Origin: DATDVD01 sp035290065
GTDB lineage: Bacteria > Pseudomonadota > Gammaproteobacteria > Coxiellales > Coxiellaceae
NCBI GenBank assembly: GCA_035290065.1
Contig: DATDVD010000082.1
Coordinates: 1 to 19,752, forward strand
DNA: 19,752 nucleotides
Reading direction: 5' to 3'
Below the pieces are notes generated by a model. It saw only the letters and a program-made list of their open reading frames with translations, was not told the DNA's origin and did no database searches. Positions 1 through 6,990 of this stretch are shown here, piece after piece. Positions within the stretch are counted from its first letter, which is position 1; every line of letters starts with the position of its first letter. The translations under genes and the position numbers were made by a program.

Positions 1-1
1 T

Positions 2-376
2 GAATTGGGGCGGAGTGCTTTTTTTAATACAAGCCCGGTGCATTTGTTAAATGCTCCGGTTTACGCTGCCATAGTGGGTATTGTATATCTCGTGGTGCGG
101 AGTATTCTAAAAGCTCGGAAAAGGACATACATTGAAAGGCAAAAAAGCCATTATTGCGCCCTACGGCCAGAATTCGCGCACCGTGATAGAAGGCCCGGTG
201 GACCTGCTACTGTGCCGGTTCCTAATCCTGTGATGCAAGCTCAAGCTGCCGGTGGTTTGCCTGTAGTGGCTTACGCGGGAAGAGGGCCCGGCCTTCTCTC
301 TCCCCGAAAAGTATCTCATCCCCCTCCCTTAGTGGTGGAAGCAGAAGCCGTTAGACAAGGAGCTGTCCCATTATGA
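2..376 (+). CDS. C-terminal part of an unrecognised membrane protein, possibly a SidF-like paralogue (5' end outside window)
   Basis: The reading frame is open to the left edge, so this is probably the end of a longer gene; a TTG at position 5 could start it but has no ribosome-binding site visible. The visible part has one hydrophobic segment (around codons 18-34, ending in VYLVVRSIL), a basic stretch with RKRTYIER, and a long tail rich in Gly, Pro, Ala and Arg. Its stop overlaps the start of the next gene (ATGA at 373-376), which suggests one transcript and coupled translation. The same order of last helix, basic stretch and Gly/Pro/Arg tail ends the next protein (FVYTVVKPI, then RGRYIQKI), so I infer a possible tandem duplicate. 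The similarity is short. Function is unknown. Confidence 0.5.
   Translation, partial: ELGRSAFFNTSPVHLLNAPVYAAIVGIVYLVVRSILKARKRTYIERQKSHYCALRPEFAHRDRRPGGPATVPVPNPVMQAQAAGGLPVVAYAGRGPGLLSPRKVSHPPPLVVEAEAVRQGAVPL
357..362 (+). promoter_or_regulatory. Ribosome-binding site of the SidF-like gene, inside the upstream gene
   Basis: AAGGAG lies 10 bases before the ATG at 373, within the last codons of the upstream frame. It supports ATG 373 as the start and translational coupling of the two genes. Confidence 0.6.
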
Positions 377-3300
377 CATTCAGATCTTCCCTTATCAGTG
401 CAGCCACTATTCAAGACTTTTCAGCCATGAATGTTGCCCGTTTTTTAGAAATGAAAAGAGGGGGGGCTCGCGATCTTCTCTCCGCTCGGGGGGCACGTGC
501 ACACCACCTGAGTCAAATACGATTGTCAGCGGGTCGAGAAGATTTAGATTTAGAAGAACTTACACGATTGGCGCAAGAAACCTATGATCAAAAAGGCATT
601 TTAAGGCTGATGCCCCTGCGCGAATTTGCAGGTGATGTCGCAACAATGCCTTCTGGAAGCCCTTTACCCGAGGTTTTGCGTCAATCACTGGTTTGTTATG
701 CACCGGATTCTAGTCGTCTTAACGGCGAATATCCGAGCACTCCTTCTATCAATGTTCAACGAATGGCTTATCAAAAAGCACGTGCCGCGTTGGCAATTAT
801 TGATAGGCGATTAGCTAAACCCCCTTTTCGGGAAGGAAAAGAATTAAGACCGGATGAAATACAAGCGTTAAATCCAGAGGAAAGATCCGCCTACCAAAAG
901 TGGTTTCAGGCACGTCGCGCTATTATTACAGCACTCAATAATTTTTCACTCTACATAAGATCCCAAACAGCCATAGGTTCTCTCACACAAAATATCAATC
1001 AATTTTATATTCTTTTAGCCCATTTATTGGAAAAACATACGGGGTTGCGCTATCGTGACGCAGAAAAAAGATTATTTGTTCAAGAAAGTTTTTTGACCTG
1101 GCAAGAGGGTAGAAAACCTTTCATTAATATCTCTGAACTTCCAGACGACGGTGGGCAATCTTTAATTGTGGTGCAAATGTCTGTACCGGTGACTGGACTA
1201 ACAGAAGAACAAAAAAATACTTATCGCGCATGGATTAATGAACCTTCTAAAACAGAAGCCGATTGGGCCCGTCGATTATCGCCTGAGGTGAAAGAATTAT
1301 TGCGACCCTTGGTGGCTCATGCAGTTCGAACGGAAGATTGGAGTGCATTAGAAAAACCACTTCCCTGCGTTCTTCGTTCAACAGCAGGCTTGAGTAATTT
1401 GTCGAGTGATTGGTTTTTGGTTTACAGACGTGAGGATTTAACTACTCCTGTTCATTGCTCTTCTCAACTGCGTTTTTCTGTTCCTATACCTATCGATTTT
1501 ACACGCGCAAGAGAACGGAACATACGAATTCAGCTAGCGAAGCAAAATATTTATCAGTTTTTGGAATTGACAGTCGATGGATTTTTATTAAATCATCGTG
1601 AATTATGGGAAGCCGTATTACGTGAAAATCAGCCCGAATTGGTAACTGCGCTGCAAGGCGATCAATGGGCCGCCTTTAATGAAATATCGCTGGGGGATAA
1701 AATACGTTGGTGTAAACGCATTGTAATTAAAAAATGGCAATTAGAGGGAGCTATCAATCCAGACGATCCTATTTTATTTCCTGTGGGTCTTAATTCTTTA
1801 TTAACAGAATTTCAAGGAGAATCCCTTACGGCATCCTATGAAAATAATTCTCGTTTTTTTGAAGAAGAACAAGAAGCGATTCGCCGCGTTCGTGATGAAT
1901 TAAGAAACGGCCCTGAGGGGATCGACCTCAAATTATTTTTTACTAATAACACACCCATTAATGTGTTGGGACGAAGATCGTTGGCTAGGCATACGGATGA
2001 TCCGGCCAATGATCGGCACTATCTGGAATGGATTGATTATATTTGCAATCATAGTACCTTGCCTGAAGGGAAACTCCGGTTTTTAAAACTCTGCCGTGGG
2101 GCATTACCGGCATTAGGCCCTACATCACCCGATACCTACGGCGATCGTTATCTGATGCGGGCAGGTATTTATGAAAGCCTGAATCGCTCAATGGGAACCA
2201 ATACCGTTCACTGTAAAAGCAGTAAAGATCGCACCAGCATGGCTCGAACTGTTTGTTATGGAGATATTTTATTTGAGCTAAAAACAGGGCGATTACCCAT
2301 TATAATGAGACAAGGAGGACACTCGACAGAGGATGAAACACGAGATCGAGAACGGAGTTACTTTTTATCTCTTTTGCGTTTTCTAGAAAGCACGGATTAC
2401 CAAAATCAAAAAGCGGAAGAAAATAATCGCGGTATACTGGGGAAAAAGAATGAAGGCACGTGGTCTACTGATATGGTCACGATGTTAAGGCATGATCATG
2501 CGCACTGGAAAGTAGTGCTTCTTTATGCCGGTATTTTAGAATTTTTAATGTTATTGTTCGTGCATACTCATCATATTATCCCTTTTATGCATTGGCTTGC
2601 ATTACCGACGGTCAAAGCGGCTATTGTGATTGGAACCGTTACAACGGCTTTATCGTTGGGTGTATTATTATACTTTCTTGTTTATCAAATAAGAGACCGC
2701 GTGCAAAAAGGAACAGAGGAATTTAAGGCTCGAGCTTTATTTATAGAAAATGAAAAAATTTCAAGACGTCTTGCTTCTTGTAATAAATTACCTGGCTTGA
2801 AATTGAGTCATTTACTCTTAGGCGATAAGATTAACAGAACAAAAATAATGATCGTCTTTGCCGGTATTTTTATAGCCGGGGTTTTAATATCGTGTTCTTT
2901 TTTTACGCCGGAGATTACTTCTTTATTGATTCCTTTTATTGCGCTTGGCTTAGTGGGTGCTAAATTATTTACCAATAAAACCAAAAAACTTGTATTGCTG
3001 TTAGCCTTTATTGCCGCATGCGAGGCCGTTGTGCTTATTACAACGGGTTTTTCACCTGGTTTTATGCGGTGGATCACTCATTGGGGTGTACAACATTTGG
3101 GTTTTATGGGTAAACAGGAAATACGAATGGCAACGGCACAAGTATTATTTTCTAGTGCTATGCTCTTTATATTAATTAGCTTTGTTTACACCGTTGTAAA
3201 ACCGATCGTTTCTAAACTAATAGAATGTATTCGACAATCCCAACGAGGCCGCTACATTCAAAAAATTAGTACTAAGTTTGCAGGGCCACAGGTTTCCCTT

Positions 3301-3432
3301 CCCCACGCTCGAGCCCATTCATGGGCAGCACGAGGCGGGATAATGCCAGCTGCAGGACCCGGAAGAAAACTACGACCAGAAACACAGGTTAGGACTAACC
3401 CTCTTCAGGCCATGAGCAGGAGGGTCAAGTAG
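373..3432 (+). CDS. SidF-like phosphoinositide phosphatase with C-terminal membrane domain, candidate type IV secretion effector
   Basis: This 1019-residue protein carries the phosphatase loop HCKSSKDRTSM, with nucleophile Cys614 and Arg620 in a CX5R motif. Lysines at +1 and +4 are typical of the INPP4/SopB/SidF phosphoinositide phosphatases. A PVGLN segment (residues 470-474) and an Asn/Phe/Glu-rich helix after it resemble the region that precedes the catalytic loop in SopB-like enzymes. From about residue 712 it becomes membrane-like, with six hydrophobic segments (near 713-737, 747-773, 825-845, 848-866, 873-896, 922-943). It ends in an Arg/Gly/Pro-rich tail without an acidic E-block. Legionella SidF, as I recall it, is about 912 residues, removes the 3-phosphate from PI(3,4)P2 and PI(3,4,5)P3, and has C-terminal membrane segments. 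Family assignment rests on motif and architecture; substrate and secretion are inferred. It is coupled to the partial gene before it and converges on the AI-2E gene with a 9-base gap. Confidence 0.75.
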   Translation: MTFRSSLISAATIQDFSAMNVARFLEMKRGGARDLLSARGARAHHLSQIRLSAGREDLDLEELTRLAQETYDQKGILRLMPLREFAGDVATMPSGSPLPEVLRQSLVCYAPDSSRLNGEYPSTPSINVQRMAYQKARAALAIIDRRLAKPPFREGKELRPDEIQALNPEERSAYQKWFQARRAIITALNNFSLYIRSQTAIGSLTQNINQFYILLAHLLEKHTGLRYRDAEKRLFVQESFLTWQEGRKPFINISELPDDGGQSLIVVQMSVPVTGLTEEQKNTYRAWINEPSKTEADWARRLSPEVKELLRPLVAHAVRTEDWSALEKPLPCVLRSTAGLSNLSSDWFLVYRREDLTTPVHCSSQLRFSVPIPIDFTRARERNIRIQLAKQNIYQFLELTVDGFLLNHRELWEAVLRENQPELVTALQGDQWAAFNEISLGDKIRWCKRIVIKKWQLEGAINPDDPILFPVGLNSLLTEFQGESLTASYENNSRFFEEEQEAIRRVRDELRNGPEGIDLKLFFTNNTPINVLGRRSLARHTDDPANDRHYLEWIDYICNHSTLPEGKLRFLKLCRGALPALGPTSPDTYGDRYLMRAGIYESLNRSMGTNTVHCKSSKDRTSMARTVCYGDILFELKTGRLPIIMRQGGHSTEDETRDRERSYFLSLLRFLESTDYQNQKAEENNRGILGKKNEGTWSTDMVTMLRHDHAHWKVVLLYAGILEFLMLLFVHTHHIIPFMHWLALPTVKAAIVIGTVTTALSLGVLLYFLVYQIRDRVQKGTEEFKARALFIENEKISRRLASCNKLPGLKLSHLLLGDKINRTKIMIVFAGIFIAGVLISCSFFTPEITSLLIPFIALGLVGAKLFTNKTKKLVLLLAFIAACEAVVLITTGFSPGFMRWITHWGVQHLGFMGKQEIRMATAQVLFSSAMLFILISFVYTVVKPIVSKLIECIRQSQRGRYIQKISTKFAGPQVSLPHARAHSWAARGGIMPAAGPGRKLRPETQVRTNPLQAMSRRVK

Positions 3433-3440
3433 CAGAGTTT

Positions 3441-3461
3441 CCTAGGCTTTTCGAGGCCAGG
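3441..3461. terminator. Weak hairpin at a convergent gene junction
   Basis: CCTAGGCTT and AGGCCAGG can fold around a TTCG loop, with one bulged A and one G-U pair. It sits just after the SidF-like stop and over the last codons of the AI-2E gene. There is no T-run on either side, so it is at best a weak or factor-dependent end signal. Confidence 0.22.
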
Positions 3462-4506
3462 CTTCCAAAATAGCTTTTGCTACAGTCATTAAGGGAATAG
3501 CAAAAAATACTCCCCAAAATCCCCACAAGCCTCCAAAAATCAATACCGATAAAATAATGGCGATGGGGTGCAAATTCATCACCCCTGAAAATAAAAGCGG
3601 CGTTAATACATTGCTATCAAATATAACAATAATAAGATAAGCCACCATTAAATAGAAAAACGCGGGTTCTAAGCCCCACTGGAATAAAGCAATAACCACC
3701 ACAGGAATAGTGACCAGCACAGCGCCAATATAGGGCACGATGGCGGATAGTCCTACACAAACACCTAATAATCCCGCATAAGGCATATGCAAAATCCAGA
3801 AAGTTATCCACGTAATTAGCGAGATAATCACAATTTCAATAACGCGGCCTCGAATATAAAGCCCGATTTGTTTATGAACCTCTTGGCCTACAACGGTGAC
3901 TAACGAACGATCCGACGGTAGAAATTGAGTTGTCCAGGCTAATAAATTTCTATCATCTTTTAATAAAAAGAAAATTAAAATGGGCACCAACACCATATAT
4001 AAAACCCATTCAATAATATTCGAAAGACTGGATAAGGAAAACGAAAATACCCAATGGCCCCATTTTGAAATCTGCTCTTTGATAAAATCGGACGCTTGCG
4101 TAAATTCCACGTGTTGAGTGATCAATGGATATCGATCGGACCAATCGCGAAAAAGATGCTGTACTTTATCAATAGCAGCAGGCATTTCCCGCACCAAACT
4201 TCCTAATTCACGCCACAGCAAAGGCAATACCACCAATAAGAAAACCCCTACTAGCCCTAAAAATAGTAAAAAGACCAACGTTACAGCTATTAAATGAGGC
4301 ATTCGCCACTGTTCAAAGAGCCGTACAATAGAATTCAGCAAATAAGCCACGATAATGCTGACTAACAAGGGTGCTAAAATATTGCCGAAAAATTCCAGCA
4401 GAACAATAATGACGACTATGGTAAAAAAAAGACCGAGGGCTGCAGGATCGGAAAAGTTTCTAGAAAACCACGTAGAAATGGCTTGGAGAATAGGGTTACT
4501 GCGCAT
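3442..4506 (-). CDS. AI-2E / PerM-family integral membrane transporter
   Basis: This 354-residue polytopic protein has about seven to eight membrane helices and a long extracytoplasmic or amphipathic region around residues 100-165. The C-terminal part, with GLLGVCVGLSAIVPYIGAV and the GGLWGFWGVFFAIPL helix, is characteristic of the AI-2E (formerly UPF0118) family. Members export diverse small molecules or ions; cargo cannot be read from sequence. The ATG is preceded by AAAAAGGA about 6 bases upstream, and the gene starts 24 bases after the ribH stop. It is therefore probably the last gene of the FMN-riboswitch operon, which raises the inference of a flavin-linked role, though chance read-through is equally possible. 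Length is normal for the family. Confidence 0.88.
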   Translation of the reverse strand: MRSNPILQAISTWFSRNFSDPAALGLFFTIVVIIVLLEFFGNILAPLLVSIIVAYLLNSIVRLFEQWRMPHLIAVTLVFLLFLGLVGVFLLVVLPLLWRELGSLVREMPAAIDKVQHLFRDWSDRYPLITQHVEFTQASDFIKEQISKWGHWVFSFSLSSLSNIIEWVLYMVLVPILIFFLLKDDRNLLAWTTQFLPSDRSLVTVVGQEVHKQIGLYIRGRVIEIVIISLITWITFWILHMPYAGLLGVCVGLSAIVPYIGAVLVTIPVVVIALFQWGLEPAFFYLMVAYLIIVIFDSNVLTPLLFSGVMNLHPIAIILSVLIFGGLWGFWGVFFAIPLMTVAKAILEAWPRKA

Positions 4507-4530
4507 AATTTGTCCTTTTTCTATCGTCCC

Positions 4531-4977
4531 TTACACAAGAGCTGTTTCCAATGACTCTTTCGCGAGCACTTCAATCATTTCGAGCGCCGCATCCGCACAG
4601 GCGTGCCCTTTATCACTGTGATCACCGCCGGAACGAGCCAAGGCTTGCTGGCGATTATTCACCGTCAATACCCCAAAAATCACCGGTATTTCGTGTTCCA
4701 GAGCCACCTTTTGACATCCGTAACTCACTTGCTGACAAACATACTCATAATGATCCGTTTGCCCTCGAATGACCGTGCCCAATACTATAATAGCTGAATA
4801 ATGGCCGGTTTTAGCCATTTTTTTAGCCACTAAGGGAATTTCTACCGCCCCAGGCACCCACCGAATATCCAGATTCGCACGAATCACTCCTTTTTCTTCT
4901 AAGCGAGCCACCGTACTGTTTAATAACCGTTGGTTCACCGCTTCATTGAATCGACTGACCACTATCGCTATTTTCAT
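4531..4977 (-). CDS. ribH: 6,7-dimethyl-8-ribityllumazine synthase
   Basis: This enzyme condenses 5-amino-6-ribitylamino-uracil with 3,4-dihydroxy-2-butanone 4-phosphate to give the lumazine precursor of riboflavin, usually as a cytosolic icosahedral or pentameric assembly. Visible family motifs are RFN (residues 9-11), VPGAVEIP (41-48), VLGTVIRGQTDHYEYV (65-80, with the catalytic His at 76) and PVIFGVLT (98-105). The phosphate-binding region appears as ARSGGDHSDKG (114-124), slightly unusual in its GGDHSD stretch. At 148 residues it is of normal length. Its ATG overlaps the ribBA stop by 4 bases (ATGA), and there is only a weak purine run before it, so translation probably depends on coupling to ribBA. 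Confidence 0.96.
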   Translation of the reverse strand: MKIAIVVSRFNEAVNQRLLNSTVARLEEKGVIRANLDIRWVPGAVEIPLVAKKMAKTGHYSAIIVLGTVIRGQTDHYEYVCQQVSYGCQKVALEHEIPVIFGVLTVNNRQQALARSGGDHSDKGHACADAALEMIEVLAKESLETALV

Positions 4978-6191
4978 ACTTTTTCTACCTGAGTTAATAA
5001 ATGGCCTAGTTTTTCTGCTTTGGTTTTTAAATAATGTCGAGTATGAAGATTCGGCGTTATTTCCAACGCTTCGCGTTTGACGACCTCAATACCAAATCTT
5101 CGAAGGGCTTCCATTTTCTTAGGGTTATTGGTTAATAAGCGCACGTGTTTGATATTGAGCGATTTTAAAATTTGCGCAGCAATGCCATACTCTCGTTCAT
5201 CCGGTTTAAATCCTAAATGCTCGTTGGCTTCAACCGTATCTAAGCTGTATTTTTGCTGCAAAGCATAGGCTTTGATTTTATTAACAAGACCAATGCCTCG
5301 CCCTTCTTGACGTAAATACAATAATACACCCCCTTCTTTACCGATGCGATCAATGGATTGGTGTAATTGAGGGCCGCAATCGCAGCGATTAGAGCCAAAT
5401 ACATCACCGGTCATGCATTCAGAATGCAAGCGAACTAAGCACGGTTGATTAACATCGTGCATTTTTGAAATTAATGCCACGTGTTGACACCCGTCCAAGG
5501 CGTTTTCGTAGACTTGAATATGAAAATGAGGATAGGATTGTAATGTTAAAGGAGAAGAAGCCACCGCTTCAATGAAGGATTCTGTCATAAAACGATAGGT
5601 GACAATATCCTCGATGCTGAGTATCGGCAATTGATGGGTGCGAGCAAATTGTTCTAAGTCTTCTTGGTGCGCCATCGAGCCATCGTCGTTCATCACTTCG
5701 CATAAAACAGCGGCAGGACGTAAACCCGCTAATCGCACCAAATCGGTGCTGCCTTCTGTGTGGCCGCGACGTACTAATACGCCTCCTTGGCGGGCTTTTA
5801 AGGGAAACATATGGCCGGGTGTCACAATATCGTCAGGCCTGCTATTAGGATTAACAGCCATTTGCACCGATCGCGCACGATCAAACGCAGAAATGCCTGT
5901 GGTCACGCCTTCTTTGGCGCTGAATGAAATGCCAAAACCCGTTTCATATTTCGAATGATTATTTTTCACCATCATCGGTAATTGCAAGCGTTCGAAATCT
6001 TCTTCCATCATGGGCATGGTGATTAAACCACGGCCATATTTAGCCATAAAATTAATGGCCTCGGGTGTTACTTTTTCAGCTGCTATCACTAAATCCCCTT
6101 CGTTTTCACGCGCTTTGTCATCCATTAAAAGAATCATTTTACCGTCTTTTAACGCTTGAATGGCTGTTTGAACTGCTTCGATGGCTATCAT
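4974..6191 (-). CDS. ribBA: Bifunctional 3,4-dihydroxy-2-butanone-4-phosphate synthase / GTP cyclohydrolase II
   Basis: This 405-residue fusion supplies both entry substrates of riboflavin synthesis. The N-terminal half (about 1-200) is RibB-like, with DDKARENEGD (24-33) and RRGHTEGSTD (141-150). The C-terminal half is GTP cyclohydrolase II, with the zinc ligands C259, C270 and C272 in SECMTGDVFGSNRCDC and the RQEGRGIGL loop at 294-302. Both active-site sets look intact, so I expect a true bifunctional enzyme. A strong AAGGAGG lies 7 bases before the ATG, and the start overlaps the ribE stop by 4 bases. Further downstream it overlaps ribH in the same way. Confidence 0.96.
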   Translation of the reverse strand: MIAIEAVQTAIQALKDGKMILLMDDKARENEGDLVIAAEKVTPEAINFMAKYGRGLITMPMMEEDFERLQLPMMVKNNHSKYETGFGISFSAKEGVTTGISAFDRARSVQMAVNPNSRPDDIVTPGHMFPLKARQGGVLVRRGHTEGSTDLVRLAGLRPAAVLCEVMNDDGSMAHQEDLEQFARTHQLPILSIEDIVTYRFMTESFIEAVASSPLTLQSYPHFHIQVYENALDGCQHVALISKMHDVNQPCLVRLHSECMTGDVFGSNRCDCGPQLHQSIDRIGKEGGVLLYLRQEGRGIGLVNKIKAYALQQKYSLDTVEANEHLGFKPDEREYGIAAQILKSLNIKHVRLLTNNPKKMEALRRFGIEVVKREALEITPNLHTRHYLKTKAEKLGHLLTQVEKV

Positions 6192-6790
6192 TGAAAAGCC
6201 TCCTTCTGATGTAACCGATGTTGAGTGACTATTTTCGCTAAATAATCGTATTCAATGTTCACTCGGTCGCCCCGTTTTAAAGTATGCAACTGCGTTATAC
6301 GCGTGGTGTGGGGAATAAGGGTGACGGAAAACCCTCCTGAGAAAATAGTATTGAGTGTCAAACTAATTCCATTGATTGCCACAGAACCTTTCGGGACTAA
6401 ATAAGGCTGATGGTCGGCAGAGATTCCTTCAAACTGTATTACAAAACAGTCGCCTTGTGGTTCTACCTGTTTAACACGAATGCAGTGATCAATGTGCCCT
6501 GTAACAAAGTGGCCACTTAATCGATCGTGGGCTTTTAAAGCGCGCTCAAGATTAACGAAATCACCAACTTTTAAAGTGCCAAAATGGGTTTTAGTCAGAG
6601 TTTCTAGGGAGAGATCACATAAAAATTGCTGCGGCAAAAGGTCAGTGACGGTAAGACAAGCACCATTAACAGCAATACTTTCGCCTTTTTGCAAATCGGT
6701 AAATTGGGTATAAACGCAAAAGCGAGCACCGGTGGACGTGGTCGTAATAGAATGAAGTTGACCGGCATGGTCAACAATACCTGTAAACAT
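6188..6790 (-). CDS. ribE: Riboflavin synthase, alpha subunit
   Basis: Riboflavin synthase dismutates two lumazine molecules into riboflavin and the pyrimidine that RibH reuses. The protein is 200 residues and shows the two tandem lumazine-binding repeats of the family: VNGACLTV (41-48) in the first and INGISLTL (139-146) in the second, with RLSGHFVTGHID at the junction. I start it at ATG 6790 because the conserved MFTGIVDH begins there and AAGAGG lies 8 bases upstream. An in-frame extension to 6823 would run into the riboswitch stem and is not credible. It is the first gene after the FMN riboswitch. The gene is called ribC in some bacteria. Confidence 0.95.
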   Translation of the reverse strand: MFTGIVDHAGQLHSITTTSTGARFCVYTQFTDLQKGESIAVNGACLTVTDLLPQQFLCDLSLETLTKTHFGTLKVGDFVNLERALKAHDRLSGHFVTGHIDHCIRVKQVEPQGDCFVIQFEGISADHQPYLVPKGSVAINGISLTLNTIFSGGFSVTLIPHTTRITQLHTLKRGDRVNIEYDYLAKIVTQHRLHQKEAFQ

Positions 6791-6803
6791 AGTCAATGCC
6801 TCT

Positions 6804-6936
6804 TCTTTCATCCGGACTCTCACCGTCGACCTCAGAATCTCACTGAGTCTGCGTTTTTAACAGAAAACGCTCGCGGGTTAAATTCGGCTTACCGAATATC
6901 ACCGCCGGTGGGGAGTTTCACCCCGCCCCGAAAAGG
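6804..6936 (-). ncRNA. FMN riboswitch (RFN element)
   Basis: Read on the minus strand, the leader contains the conserved RFN blocks in order: CGGGGCGGGGTGAAACTCCC, CACCGGCGGT, CCGCGAGCG, then GACGGTGAGAGTCCGGATG and AAAG. The closing stem pairs CTTT near 6932-6935 with AAAG near 6805-6808. The ribE Shine-Dalgarno (AAGAGG, ending at 6799) directly adjoins the 3' strand of that stem, with no separate expression platform between aptamer and gene. I infer that FMN binding stabilises the stem and blocks ribosome access to ribE and, through coupling, ribBA and ribH. The conserved core is essentially complete. Confidence 0.95.
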
Positions 6937-6945
6937 TAAGGCTGT

Positions 6946-6974
6946 ACTGTAGCAAATAGAGGGCATTGGGGCAA
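6946..6974 (-). promoter_or_regulatory. Sigma-70-like promoter of the rib operon
   Basis: TTGCCC (6974-6969) and TACAGT (6951-6946) are separated by exactly 17 bases. The predicted transcript start, around 6940, falls a few bases before the riboswitch. Each box matches consensus at four of six positions. Confidence 0.5.
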
Positions 6975-6990
6975 TAGGAGACAGATCTCC

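Noticed and set aside
1..376. Treating the first frame as a complete 123-residue gene starting at TTG 5
   Set aside because: The frame is open to the window edge and no ribosome-binding site is visible, so a truncated longer gene is more likely.
2808..3077. 89-codon minus-strand frame inside the SidF-like gene
   Set aside because: It is antisense to the membrane-segment coding region; its composition mirrors those codons and no ribosome-binding site supports it.
3395..3432. ACCCTC/GAGGGT inverted repeat at the end of the SidF-like gene
   Set aside because: Six pairs with a 16-base loop inside coding sequence and no T-run; it is compatible with chance.
6791..6823. Upstream in-frame start of ribE at 6823
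   Set aside because: The extra 11 codons are the 3' strand of the FMN riboswitch; the family start MFTGIVDH and a good ribosome-binding site are at 6790.
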